From the NCBI GenBank assembly GCA_019925095.2, contig CM034411.1:11232001-11296000 (forward strand): a DNA stretch of 64,000 nt, read 5' to 3'. A program made the translations under genes and the position numbers. Shown piece by piece: positions 42,839-54,700 of the stretch (positions are counted from its first letter, which is position 1; every line of letters begins with the position of its first letter). Source of the DNA: Dendrolimus kikuchii (lineage: Eukaryota; Arthropoda; Insecta; Lepidoptera; Lasiocampidae). The notes beneath the pieces are model-generated. The model saw nothing but the letters and a program-made list of their open reading frames with translations. It searched no databases and was not told the DNA's origin.

Positions 42839-43111
42839 AATAGTTCCCGGAATGGATCTTGAGCGGTCGGCGAAATAGTAGGGATCCCTTTGGGTATTGA
42901 GCGTAACTAATGTGAAGCGATTTATCGACATATTGTTTTTGTCTCGTTACTCGATAGGGACAATGTCTTCGAAAAACAAACGAAATTTAACTCGTGGGTA
43001 GGCCAAGGTGACCCCGCTCAAGAATCGTGCTGAGAACTACATATAAGACAATCTCCCAGTATATAGGTAAATGAAAAGTTAAAAGCTTTTAAGTGGGGTA
43101 AACTTTACCAT

Positions 43112-43200
43112 TGTTGGCAAACCCACCCAATGTTGGCACACAGTCAATTTATTCAAGATATTAAAATAATGTTATTATATTGTAGCCATAAAATTATTGA
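43112..43200 (+). repeat. Half copy of the TTGTTGGC palindromic repeat
   Basis: CCATTGTTGGCAAACCCACC and ACACAGTCAATTTATTCA match the left arm region of the element at 63382-63555. The right arm is not visible. Confidence 0.5.
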
Positions 43201-43454
43201 TGTACTCATTTATATTCAAAGGTTTAAAAAAAAGTTTAAGATGGTACGAAAACATTTTTTTTTATAAAAATAAGTCTTAAGTAAAATATCCATTAAAAAA
43301 TATAAAAACTTGAGTTGGTTGTTTAGGGCTTCAGAGACAGGAACCTCCTTACAATTCTTGCCGTGTCCAAGAGTGCTGCCTTCTATATCTGGCCTTTCAC
43401 CCAGCTTCCTAGCGAGAGCCTCTCTAGGTGGCGCTCGAGTAGCCATATTATTGT

Positions 43455-43690
43455 AGTTTTTTTATTGCGTGAGTTCAGCAGACAGGCAGACTGCCCACCT
43501 GATGGAAAGCGGTTACCATCGCCTATGGACATTTGTAACACCACAGGTGCTACAAATGCGCTGTTCTCTTTAAAGGGAGACTGGAGCCGGGCCACTCACT
43601 GATGCCGGAACACGAGTCAAAATTGTTATGGCGGCATACTCTAGACTAGAGGTGGTAGCCATCTAGTCGGGCAAGTATCTTACCTGTCTG
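43455..43690 (-). mobile_element. Family B retroposon (copy 8)
   Basis: Minus-strand copy with TTTTTTTATTGCGTGAGTTC, GCCCACCTGATGGAAAGCGG and GGTGGTAGCCATCTAGTCGG. The head is lost. Confidence 0.78.
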
Positions 43691-44683
43691 ACAATTATTG
43701 TACTGGGATGCCTACAATGGTGTAATTTCCTCCATATCCATTAAGACTACATTTTGTGACAGGTTATTTTTCTATTGCTTTTGACGTTTTAATTTTCTTG
43801 ATAATTTTCTACTGTTCAAAAAATGTGTTTTGAATAATAAAACTCCAAAAAGCGAGTGATTAAAGACCAGTGCCGGCCATCTAGGTATCTAAGATTTAAA
43901 AGCTTTTCCGATATGTTATTTACTAGGAGATTGTCATGCCAAAACAGAGTTTGCACAACTAATGATTCCTCCCGATGCGCGGTAGACTAATTCTAGTTGC
44001 GCCGAAAGTGTACGAATCGTGTAAGCGGAACAGAGATAAGAATGCATGGTAAGCAACACTGCCATTTCCGCTCACGTAAACGAAGTGCTGATCGAAATTA
44101 TAACTTGTGTAGAACTCTACTCTGGCAGTCAATTAACTTGCGAAACTGACGTGTTAAGTCCTTGTCATCGTTTGTATAGAATATTTCCAGTTAAGTAATA
44201 AGTTTCAGATGTTAGCAGGGCTGGGCAAAATACATGGTTTCCTTTAATTGAAATACAAATTACAAAATACTGTCTCGCATGTATTTAAAATACGAAATAC
44301 AAAATACTTTTAAGTCGGGTATTTGAAATATAAAATACAAAATACAGCCTTTCAACTATATGTATTTAAAATACAAAATACAAATTACAAAATACAAAAT
44401 ACCGTTAGGTGTTAGGTTATGTAAATAAAATACTCACAAAAATCAAATAATATTTATTAGGTCCTTACGTATGAAATTGCCGTTTTTTGTGAAATAAGTT
44501 AATCTAATTTTATTTTTATTTTTTTATTCTAATCTCCACGGCCTTGAAGATAGGGATATTTCCATCTTGTAGGTACGCGTAGATTTTGGTGGTTCCACAC
44601 GGATCTATGCGTGCTTATATCGGTCCCATGGCAGGGAATGCACAAGGACTTTAACAGCTCGCTTTTTTGAACACGTTCATGAG

Positions 44684-45592
44684 GTGACCGATAAAGTTTT
44701 TGGGCAGTATCCTTTAGCAGAGGTAGTCATACTCGAGAAGTTTAATGCTCATCACGCTGAGTGGTTGGGTTCCCCAAGAACTGATCTGCCAGGGACTACT
44801 GCCTACGATTTTGCTCTCGCCCATGGATTCACTCAGGTGATTACGGAGTTTACCCGAATACCGGATAGAGTGAATCATGAGCCTTCTTTGCTGAATCTTT
44901 TGCTGACCACACACCCGGAGAACTACCAAATCTCCATCAGTGCTCCACTGGGAACCTCTGATCTTGTCTGGTATCTTCGGTGGTGCCCCTTCCTATTCCC
45001 GATCGGACTCGTCCCGCTGGCCGACGGAAGATGTGGCGATACAGGTGCAGATTCGGATGGACTCCGTGAATTATATGCATCCTATCCATGGAGGCAGTTA
45101 TGTTTCTCGTCGGTAGATTCTGATCCGAACACAGACTCGATCGCCGATGTAGTACTGCAGGGAATAGAATGTTTAATTCCAAACTCAACTGTACCTATCG
45201 GTGGTACGAGTAAACCACCATGGTTCGATAAGTCTAGCAGTGAGGCTGTAAAGCTAAAGCAACAGGATCATCGAGCCTGGACTGCAAAGCGGGTTCGTCA
45301 GAATCCAAGTTCTTCTGACCTGAAAAAGAGATATAATGCCACCCCCAGGTCCCTCAAAAAACAGCTCGCGAGAGCAAAATTCGATCACATCGGCAGAATT
45401 GGTGAGTGCCTCTCTAGCTACTCTTCTGGGACTAGAGCTTTTTGGGCCCTCACCAAAGCTGTCGAAGGAAACTTTTGTCGGGCCTCTCTTCCATCTCTAC
45501 GCACAGTGGACAACCGTCTGGTACACGCCGCCAAAGATAAAGTTAATCTTCTGGGTGAAATTTTTGCGGCCAATTCAACTCTTGAGATATAG
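44684..45592 (+). pseudogene. CR1-like LINE endonuclease fragment
   Basis: Recognisable are VILEKFNAHHAEWLGSPRTD, LAHGFTQVITEFTRIPD and LLNLLLTTHPENYQISIS. In active relatives the first motif is GDFNAHH; here GD has become EK, so a catalytic aspartate is lost. The first part of the domain, upstream, lies in another frame. Confidence 0.7.
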
Positions 45593-45630
45593 CACAAACT
45601 CCACCTACAATCCCTGAGTGTGAGTCTAGA

Positions 45631-46953
45631 ATGTCGGAGGTGCGCTTTACTCAAAAAGCTGTCCGGTGTGCTCTCCTCTTCCTCGACGTCAAAAAATCTT
45701 CTGGCTCTGATGGCATTCCGGCCATTGTGCTGCAAACGTGTTTAGCTGAGCAGTCCCCAGCCAGTCCTTGCCCGATTTTTTACTCTTTCTTACTACAAGG
45801 GTTGTGTCCTCGCTTCGTGGAAGATTGCCCATGTGCACCTTGTCCCCAAAAAAGGGGACGTAACAGACACGTCGAATAGGCCTATAGCAATAACCTTTTT
45901 GCTCTCAATGGTGATGGAGCGTATTATCAACGCGAAACTTCTGTGTTACCTCGAAGATTCCCAGCTGCTAAACGATCGGCAATACGGTTTCCGCCACGGT
46001 CGCTTAGCTCGGGATCTCTTGGTTTACCTAACCCACCGTTGGGCTAAAGCCATTGAGAGCAAAGGGGAAGCACTGGCAGTTAGTCTAGAATTCTAGATGT
46101 TGCTAAGGCCTTCGACCGGGTCTGGCACAGGGCTCTTCTATCGGAGCGGCTATCGTATAGGATACCCGAAGGGCCTTGCACCTGGCTATACAGCTTTTTT
46201 GATGAGCGCAGCATTCAAGTCGTTGTCGACGGTTGTTGCTCAGGTTTCAAGCCCGTCAACGCTGGTGTGCCCCAGGGTTGTGTGCTATCGCCAACGTTGT
46301 TCATCTTACATATCAATGATATGTTGTCTATTCGCAACATTCATTCTAATGCGGATGACAGCACAGGCGATACGCAGTACTCTGGTTGTGAAAACGTCCC
46401 TCGGTCATTTGTGGAGAAAAGTTGGGTTAGACTTGTATCTGAAGTAGAGTATTCCTTAGAGAGAGTCCCTGAATGGGGGAGGCAAAACTCTAGACCAGGG
46501 GTGGTCGCCATCCAGTCGTCCATTTCAACCTCAAGAAGACATAAGTCTACGTATTCTCTGTCAAAAAAACTCCATTCGAGCAATCGCTTTAGTTCCAAGA
46601 AATTCCCCTTACCACCTCCAAGAGTATCGGGACCTTCAGTGTTGACATCGCGAACGATGTTCAGGGGCCATCTTGAAGGCAAGGCAAAACTTGCCTCTAA
46701 GAAGCTGGGAAAGTTAAACCGGTCCAAGCAGTACTTCACATCGCGGCAACACTTTGTGCTTTATAAAACCCAGGTGAGCCCGCATATGGAGTACTGCTCA
46801 CACTTTTGGGCTGGAGCACCTGGCTACCAACTCGATCCCCTAGACTGTATTCAATGTCAAGCCGTTCACGTTGTTGATGATCCCATACTCACAGACGGTG
46901 TAGATACACTTAGCCTTATGAGAGATTTCGCTTCTCTCTACGTATTCTACTGA
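45631..46953 (+). pseudogene. CR1-like LINE reverse transcriptase, frameshifted
   Basis: Blocks in order: KKSSGSDGIPAIVLQTC; NRPIAITFLLSMVMERIIN; QYGFRHGR; a DVAKAFDRVWH block in another frame near 46095; VPQGCVLSP (at about 46267); and NADDST where YADD is expected. At least three frame changes and a stop after SLEF are seen. The tyrosine of the catalytic loop is replaced by asparagine. A 30-base piece matching family B lies at 46489-46518. Confidence 0.72.
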
Positions 46954-46969
46954 CTGTATAACGGGGAGT

Positions 46970-47259
46970 ATTCGGAAGAACTATATAGAATGGTGCATTC
47001 GTCCTCTTTCTACCATCGAACCGCTCGCCATGTGTTGGGATTTCACCCCCACTTCCTTAAGCCGCTTCGCTCATGTACGCAACGGTTCTGTAGAACCTTT
47101 TTCTTGCATACCGTGGGGATTTGGAATGAGCTCCCAGCCGAGGTTTTTCAACAGCGCTACGATATGGAGTTTTTCAAAAAGGGTGTCATAAAATTTCTTC
47201 GAGGCCGGCAGCGGGTTGATAAAATCTCTGGTATTGCAAATATCCATAAGCGACGGTAA
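46970..47259 (+). pseudogene. CR1-like LINE C-terminal fragment
   Basis: VHSSSFYHRTARHVLGFHPH, CTQRFCRTFFLHTVGIWNEL and FFKKGVIKFLRGRQR are the conserved end of the ORF2 protein in this LINE type, here in a different frame from the preceding part. Confidence 0.7.
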
Positions 47260-48166
47260 CCGCTTTCCATCAGGTGGGCCGTCAGCCTATCTGCTGTACT
47301 GCAGCTATAAAAAAAAGGTCGAAATTTCCAGAATGGAAGCGGGCAAACTAATAACAAGTGGTGCGTTCATTGTAGTGTTCGCTCATAAAGGTCGTTGATG
47401 TTGCTTGTTGCTCTTGCCGCGTTGCTGCCACGACGATACTCTTATTCCATAATTACTCGAATTTTTAACTATCCATGATGACAAAAAAGATTCAAATGCG
47501 AAGGAAACATAACGCTTATCGATAAATAAATGACTAATTTTTAAAAAAGAATTTCATGTTTTCAAAGTAAAATTAATTTGAAATTATATATCTTAGCAAA
47601 ACAAAAATATTTTTATTAATATATTTATTATTTTAAATGAACGTACCTAATATTTAGCGGTCACCATTTTGCTTATGATAGCTATCGAGCGCTATTTTCT
47701 GAAGAACACACCCATCAATAAGGTAGCTAAATGTATTTTGTGAAATGTATTTTGCAACCATAAGTATTTGAAATACTAATTACAAAATACCTCAGCGTCA
47801 GGTATTTGAAATACTAATTACAAATTACATTTTTATGAAGTAATTGAAATACAAATACAAAATACGTATTTGTATTTCAATTACGTATTTCAATTACAAG
47901 TATTTCAAATACTGCCCAACCCTGGATGTTAGATATCTGTCCAAACGATGACAAAAAGAATTCGCAACTTAATACATACTTAGGCTTGAAAATTCTTCAA
48001 AAATCGTCTCTCGGTTTGCGACGATTCTTATCTGTTGATAGTTTACGAACTAGTTAATATAAGCAAGTATTTTGTGTTATTATTTTGATAATAATTTGAC
48101 ATTGTGAATACGAATAAATCTATAATTGAGCACATATGTTGTATAATTTTGAATTTTAGTTAGAAA

Positions 48167-48612
48167 CTAGCGGCCCCGACAGACGTTGTCCTGCTCTGGA
48201 AAAATTAAAATCTAGGACCCGAACCCAGCGCCACCTACCGGTTCCAATTGTGGATTTAAACCATCCGGAGACCCATTTAAACACACAAAACAATATCACC
48301 AAAATCGGTCCAGGTGATTAGGAGGATTCTAGAACCCGATCTCAGCGCCACCTACCGGTTCTAATTGCGAATCTAAACCATCCGGGAACCCACTCCAACA
48401 CACAAAAACAAAATCACCAAAATCACTCCAGATTATTAAGAGGATTCTAGAACCCGATCTCCGCGCCACCTACCGGTTCCAACGGGATAAAAGTATCCTA
48501 TGCCCGTCTCCTTGTTCTAAGCTACCTCCCCACCAATTTTCAGCCAAATCGGTATAGCCGTTCTTGAGTTATAAATAGTGTAACTAATACGACTTTATTT
48601 GATGTATATAGA
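48167..48612 (-). mobile_element. Helitron-like element with three internal tandem units
   Basis: On the minus strand it starts TCTATATACATCAAATAAAG and ends with CTAG (48167-48170 in plus coordinates), flanked by A and T. Inside, AGCGCCACCTACCGGTTC is present three times at about 48229, 48345 and 48464, so units are about 115-120 bases. It is the inverse relative of 35686-36256. Confidence 0.72.
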
Positions 48613-48735
48613 TTTGCGATTTTTTATTTTGAGGGTAAACATACCAACATAGAAAACATTGGCGATTTATTTCCTACATCAAGTATATGGAGGTTACCAA
48701 AGATGTCCTTTTTTTTCTAAGTATGGCTTCGAAGA

Positions 48736-49032
48736 TGTGGTAATGGCTAGCGCACGCGTCCCAAACTCAAAGGGCGCGGGTTCGATCCTGGCCGGAACGT
48801 ATGCACCACTTAGGCTGTTTTCTGACCTAATGTGCATATTGTTACAATTACCACGTGTTAACAACGGTGAAGGAAACATCGTGATGCAACCTGCACATCG
48901 AGATAACCGACGTGTCAAACCTGCCAAGCCGCCTTGGACAAGCGTGGCGGAGGTATACTGTCCGTTCCCTATAGTGGGAGGCCCGAGTCCACCAGTGAGA
49001 CGTTTATGGGCTGTTATTATTATTATTATTAA
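48736..49032 (+). mobile_element. tRNA-derived SINE, family D (copy 2, best preserved)
   Basis: It opens GTGGTAATGGCTAGCGCACG, with B box GGGTTCGATCCTGG, then CTGACCTAATGTGCATATTG, CCTGCCAAGCCGCCTTGGAC, and ends in an ATT microsatellite. The tRNA-like head makes polymerase III origin likely. Confidence 0.78.
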
Positions 49033-51551
49033 GTATGACTGCATGATTTTTATATCTAGCCAATGTCAAATAATATTCAGATTTCAAAATAATCTTGCAG
49101 CAGGCCCACAGTTACATTAAAGGTCTCTTGGCTGATGCTTGTCGAGGGATTTTCTAATGGCAGCTCGATAGGGCACATTCATTACAATTGAGGCATTCAA
49201 CATAAAGACACAATTCTTGCTTAAAAACCATTAATATCCTACACATATTGTTATTTTTTGACCAATATTAAAAAAAAATGAAACTGAATCATTCAAGAAT
49301 TCACCAAAAAATCCATCGTAGTTTGTATGGGCATGCAAATGTAGCAAGTGTGAAAATAAAACCACAGTATTTTAAAAACAATAAAATAGATTTTCATTTA
49401 TTGTGAGACGAAAAATACAACAATGGGACTTATTACCTAAAATGGTTAGTGGCAGACTGTCGAGTCAAAACAATTGATATTGCTAGTGAGGGCGCGGCAG
49501 CGTACTTGCTGAGGCTCATTGCCGCGCCCCCACTCGCAATACATGTTCCTAATTACTTATGTCTTTCATTGGGAAACTCGTGGTAACGAATATCAACGAA
49601 ATTAATAGCATATATAATATACACAAAAGGATACCATGATCTATATTCATTGAAATCATAACTAATATTGTGAAGTTCTTCAAAAGATTATCAATTTTTT
49701 TAACTAATTTTTTTAAAAAGGCTTTATTGATTCGAAGCTAATACTTAATTACTTACAAGATTGTTTAATAGTTTTTTTTAATAGTTGTCGCGCCACTCGT
49801 CCGTCCGTGCGTTGCTTTGTCCGTTGGTCAAACGGGTCGTGATTAGAGATGGGCAACTATTTCAAAAACAAGCTAAATAGCTGTTGTTCATAAAATATCT
49901 ACAGCTATATTGGATAATGGTTGTCGAATAAAACCGATAACTGACTAGTTTACTGTTTGGCAGTCAGCTGTCGGCTATAGGTTGGCGTCTCATTCAGCTA
50001 TTAGCCAAAAAGTTATCACAAGGTTATTTAGTTAGCTGTTTAGCCACTATTAGCCGGTTCAGTATTTGAAATTTTGGTTGGTTACCCATCGCTAATCTTG
50101 GTCGACCAACCTCACAAACAAAATGTAACAACTCCCAAACACCGCTACTACGAAACGTTCTATACAAAATTGAACATCGCCAATTCTAAGATCTCGCTTT
50201 GATTTACATTACTCTTGTTACGTTAGTATTAAAGACTATAAATATGTGGGCGGCGAGCGGAGTCCCGTCAACACACTAAGTCGATTAAGTACATGTCCTT
50301 AAGTAATAAGTTGAAAATGCGACTGCTGCGATCCTACGTCGCCTATGCCTGGGGCTGCGCGCCTCGCTATTATTGCTCGTAGAGAAGAAATTCCGAAATC
50401 AATTCGTTACACTGTAGACTATATCTTGTTAAACTTGAAGTATTTATCAATAATCAATAAGTACATTATAATAATTGAATAATTAGTATTTGTTTCATAA
50501 GAGACTAGCATTACAAATAAATACCTTCAGCTATACAATTTTAATGTTTTATTTCTATTATTTAAACATTTCGAAGATGTTTAAAGTGGACTACCTCGGT
50601 TTCTACACAAGAATACACGTACGAAGTTCTTGTATAGAAACTTTACAGTCGATGCGTCTACGCTTCGAGATATGACTTAAATGTATCTTAGAATTAGGGG
50701 GAAAGGTAAAAAAACAAAAAAGTTATTGAAATTTATAACAAACACCTTAACTAATAGTTCAATAATTTAGTTGATGTATAATATATATTATAGTATTTAT
50801 ATATAATGTGTTGTGTGTTGGCGCAGCGGGGGTGAGGCGTGCGCCGCGGCGGGGAGGGGGCGAGGGGCGAGAGGCGGCGCCCGAGGACGCGCTACAAACG
50901 AAACACTTTGTACAAAAGGAGGGGAGGCGCCCCCCGCGCCACTCTGCCCGCGACCGCCGCACGGCGCGCACGCCCCGCCACCGCGTGTCTTTCACCAAAG
51001 CAATACAAAACATATCGTTCCGTGTGATAGGTGACACGATGTTATGCGAAAACTTTATTCTTCTCAAAAACACACGTCCATTCGCTCGTCCTTGCGCTTA
51101 AATCTAAAATTAATAATTAGACAATATTTTTTTTATTTGTTCAACAGACGCGCGCGACTCACAGCGCGCGTATAAAATATTTTCAAAACAATCGAATAAT
51201 TAAACACACTAGTTAACAATATAACTTACGTCCAAGTGCAGCGGCGGCTGCGGGTGGACGAGCGCTGCGCACGCGCGGCGAGTCGCCCACCCCCAGCCGG
51301 ACAATACATGCTCAAAACCAAATACGAACTTGACCATCCTCGTAACCTCAATAAAAATATGATTTTATACACGATCGTTTTAGCGTTATTATGTATAATA
51401 TATATAATAATTATAGCGATGGCAGCTTAACGGTTCGAGTAACGTCCGTGCGCGTGTGCGCGCTACTCCATAATACTGTAGTAATACGCTAAATTATTGC
51501 ATCGATGAGCTGCGGGGCGCGGGGGCGCGGGGCGCGGGCGCTAGGGGGGGG
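49033..51551. other. Likely 3' flank / 3' untranslated DNA of the minus-strand calcium pump gene
   Basis: AT-rich to about 50800, then a GC-rich stretch 50815-50990. Long overlapping frames on both strands in the GC-rich part have no family signal. The hairpin at 49479-49540 is listed separately. The end of the calcium pump transcript probably lies here but I cannot place its poly-A signal. Confidence 0.45.
49479..49540. other. Strong 62-base hairpin
   Basis: The 21-base arms ATTGCTAGTGAGGGCGCGGCA and TGCCGCGCCCCCACTCGCAAT pair at 19 of 21 positions around a 20-base loop. The GC-rich arms stand out in AT-rich DNA. It could be the end of a palindromic repeat, a precursor-like RNA hairpin, or chance from a GC repeat. 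Confidence 0.55.
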
Positions 51552-51770
51552 TTACACCGCCGTCTCGGTGTGGCTGTGGGAGGAGAGCCGCTCTACGTCG
51601 ATGTCGTGCGGCGCGAGCGTGTCGCGCGCCGCGTCGGCGTAGTCGATGCTCGACGAGTGCGAGAAGCGCTTCGAGAGCGCCGTCTGCTTGCGCAGCGCCT
51701 CGGCGAGCGCCGCGTCCGCCAGCGAGCCGCGCGAGTCCAGCCCCTGCCGGAACGCGTTCACCACGCGGAT
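51552..51770 (-). CDS. PMCA: Plasma-membrane calcium ATPase, alternative terminal exon 2 (ends ETAV)
   Basis: On the minus strand an acceptor GGTATGGCAG is followed by IRVVNAFRQGLDSRGSLAD and ends SSHSHTETAV and TAA (51552-51554); 72 residues. IRVVNAF matches the second half of the calmodulin-binding domain that follows RIQTQ in plasma-membrane calcium pumps (P2B ATPases), which export calcium and are released from autoinhibition by calmodulin. The later part (ALRKQTALSKRFSHSSS) is basic and serine-rich, and TETAV is a class I PDZ ligand. The catalytic exons lie beyond the right edge of the window. It competes with the exon at 61690-61860 for the same upstream donor (inference). Codon use is GC-rich, unlike the surroundings. 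I am confident of the family and of the alternative-exon reading. Confidence 0.85.
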   Translation of the reverse strand: MRVVNAFRQGLDSRGSLADAALAEALRKQTALSKRFSHSSSIDYADAARDTLAPHDIDVERLSSHSHTETAV

Positions 51771-54700
51771 CTGCCATACCACATATAAACACGCGTCAAC
51801 GCTGTGCACGCACTTAGCCGACTCTCTATATCTCACTACCCATTCATTTGCCTTACAACTGTAAGTAACACAAACTAATTGATAGTAAGACATAGGAATT
51901 GGCTGTCAAACGACGTCGCATCGCGCGTCAACGACACAAACATGACCATGTTAGAAAAAGAGGATGTGATTCGTTACATGTACAAAGGGTTATTGTGGTA
52001 CTTGTGGAGCTCTGAATCGCGACTGGTATTTGCAAATTGAAGGGTTAATTTTGATGAGTGCAAACCTGGTGGCGGGATCATACCAATTTAAAAGTCCTTA
52101 ATAAGTGCATTCTTTTTCATCCTCTGATATTGTAGTTCTTATGTCTTGGTGAATTGGAGCAGTATGTAGGCTTCTATCTTCTTTTTGATACTAAGACACA
52201 AATTATACAATAATTTGCAAATACCAGTCCATGTTCATTCAATTTTTTCCTTAATATCCAATTAAAATGAGAATTATACTAAATTAGTAATTAAAAATCG
52301 AGCCGAAGAATTTCAGAGCAACAAAGTACCATTTTGATGCTGGCAGCTGGCAACACTCCCTCGGATTCGTCACAGAATTTCTCACAGTCCACCAATTTAC
52401 AGACAAGACGAACCAGACGGAGAAACCAGTATAATATTATAAATGGTTCAAATGAACATAAAAATAAGCACACCGAGCCATTAAAGAAGAGGCAAGAAAG
52501 CATTAGGTAATTCAAAATTCCAGTCACAGATTTGGATTGGACGGCGCGCGATGCGGCCACGCCGCGCCTGCGCATGCAATGCAGTGATGGGGTACCATGA
52601 GAACGACGCCCTCTGTCGCGAAACATGACGAACTCACATCCGCAGAAATTCCAAACACCGCATACACTTCATTAAAGTGTTATAGATTTCATTAGAGGTG
52701 AACGCATCAAACATTCGTGACGTAGAGCTTTAAGGGACACGCTCTAACTCGCTCTGAATACAGACATGTCGCCGTCACACGAGTGCCATCTGTGTCAATT
52801 GTGTCAGGGGTTGTCCTTGTGACATGCAATACGGTTGCGTTTCTGTGACTGCATTTGGACATTGACCTATTGTGAGCTATGCGCGAAAGCTCTATTAATA
52901 CCCTACATATCACTAGGCATGGTAAAGCAACATCGATATCTCGAACGTGTCTTATACCCGAAGAGATTTTGAAGCAAGCGAAAAGAGATCCCGCGTTAAC
53001 CGTACCTTAACAGCTAGCCTATAGTTGAAATTTAACTAAAAGCTATTTTGAGATTCAAAAGTGATGGTCAGATGCTCTCTAATGTTGTTCGAATGAGGAA
53101 TCCCTGGCTTTGACGTGATACGTTCCATGTACCACACGCTGAGTGCACATGTGAGGCAAACCAATAAAACACTACTTATATATAACACAGTACTCGCAAA
53201 ACTTTAATGCGCCTGAGAAGTTAGTTCCGTGTTTCCGTGCAAGTCCTTTCAAGTGTTTATACTACACCTATTATATTATACCTACCAATGTGTCGTGCGA
53301 AAGAGATGCCATGCTAGTCCGGACAGCGTTCGAGCGGGAGTGCATTACCCTCCATCACAAATCTACCACTACCTGAATCTTATAAGTTCTCTGCCCATTG
53401 ACGTGACTGAACTATAAGAACGCATAAAAGTTTTGCTCGTACTATATATGATAGCCAAATCAAATGGAAAGCTGTCTGATTTACCTATTGAGGAGATAAT
53501 TTAGCGGGAAGATAGTTTAGAAACGTGATCTACCTACATTTGGAAAACCAATGTACCTACATTTATCATTTTTGAACTTTATACGTTACGAAGTTATTTG
53601 TACCTAAATAGATTAACATGTCTAATTCTTTTTTGAAATTTAAATATTTAGTAAACCTAACACCTAATTCAAATTATGACATTTGGACCGGGCACCATAC
53701 AATTACTTACATTAAATACAAATATACATTGAACATTTAATAAACACACTTTTATATACATTTAAAATTTAATAAAACATATAAACCGACTTCAACTCAA
53801 TACACATATATTTATATATTCAATTACATATAACTAAAGGTTCATTATATATATATTTTTTTCAAATATACTTTTGAAGTCGATTGTGAAATTGGTAGCA
53901 TATTTGCACAAGCTTGCAGATTTAAGGGACCCACATAGATTCAAAAGGTTTAATGTGATATTGATTTAAATAATAAAACCATGTGATCAACGAATAAACA
54001 GCGCATGCGTCATTGACGTGCAAGATGGCCGATTTACCAAACATGCAAATTGCCACTGACCTGTCATTTTTTTGTTTAATTTATCTTCATTTTAAACACA
54101 AATTTTTGAATAATTTAGGAATAGTCTTTAATCGTTTTTGATATATTTATAAAACGTCATTTTTAATTATACGCTTTTAATAAATGATATATAGGAAAAA
54201 GAAAACAAGAGGTCAGTGCAACAATAACATAGAGTAAGTGGGACTTAACAGCAAGAATGGACATGTTAAAGTATAAATAGAAAGAGTACAGTATAAACAT
54301 TTGAACGCATTATATATAGATAGAAAACTCAAATGTAAAACATAAAAAAATGTAAGACATTAGATGTGATTAATATGCTGTCCTTCAAACGAATCTTACA
54401 GCTTGATCAGTCGAGGTCTTGCTGTAGGGTACTGGGATCAGGCGTTCTTGTAACTCGCCACCTATCACCTTCCGAGTGTAATTGGGTTTTCATGGAAAAG
54501 AAAATAAAAACAAGAACATGAAGTAAAAAGTCTCGGCACAATCCTGGAAGAGCGCTCTCGCTTTATTTTTTTATATATAACTACTGTGCCGATTTCTGAA
54601 CGATTTTTTAATTTCCTTTATATGACAATTACGTATTCACAATTCAAACAATATAACCAACAAATAAATTATTATAAAATGGAATGCCGTTGTTGGTAGT

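Larger units (their letters stand above)
44545..47316 (+). mobile_element. Decayed CR1-like LINE nested in the hAT-like element
   Basis: Remains of one ORF2 are spread over several frames: an endonuclease part (44684-45592), reverse transcriptase parts (45631-46953) and a conserved C-terminal end (FLHTVGIWNELPAEVFQQRY near 47110). The 3' end reads CCATAAGCGACGGTAACCGC, TTTCCATCAGGTGGGCCGTC and a poly-A run at about 47310. That 3' end is shared with the family B retroposons. At least four frame breaks make it non-functional. Its 5' border is uncertain. CR1-superfamily assignment comes from the motif order and the tail. Confidence 0.75.
44216..47924. mobile_element. hAT-like element with 8-base target duplication, interrupted by a CR1-like LINE
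   Basis: The ends are inverted: CAGGGCTGGGCAAAATAC at the left and AAATACTGCCCAACCCTG at the right. An exact 8-base duplication GATGTTAG lies outside each end (44208-44215 and 47925-47932). CAGGG-type ends and 8-base duplications are the marks of the hAT superfamily. Both ends are followed inward by many TATTTgAAATAC-like direct and inverted repeats, 150-200 bases on each side. The middle is a separate LINE (about 44545-47316). No hAT transposase is visible, so this was a non-autonomous element. Confidence 0.82.

Noticed and set aside
50759..51101. Overlapping open frames of 60-104 codons on both strands
   Set aside because: They come from a GC-rich stretch. Residues are Arg/Pro/Ala-rich with no motif, and frames on both strands are equally open, so none is supported as a gene.
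51541..51792. Minus-strand frame starting MFICGMADPRGERV
   Set aside because: It is a shifted frame over the real IRVVNAF exon. The Arg/Ala-rich content is typical of an out-of-frame reading of GC-rich coding sequence.
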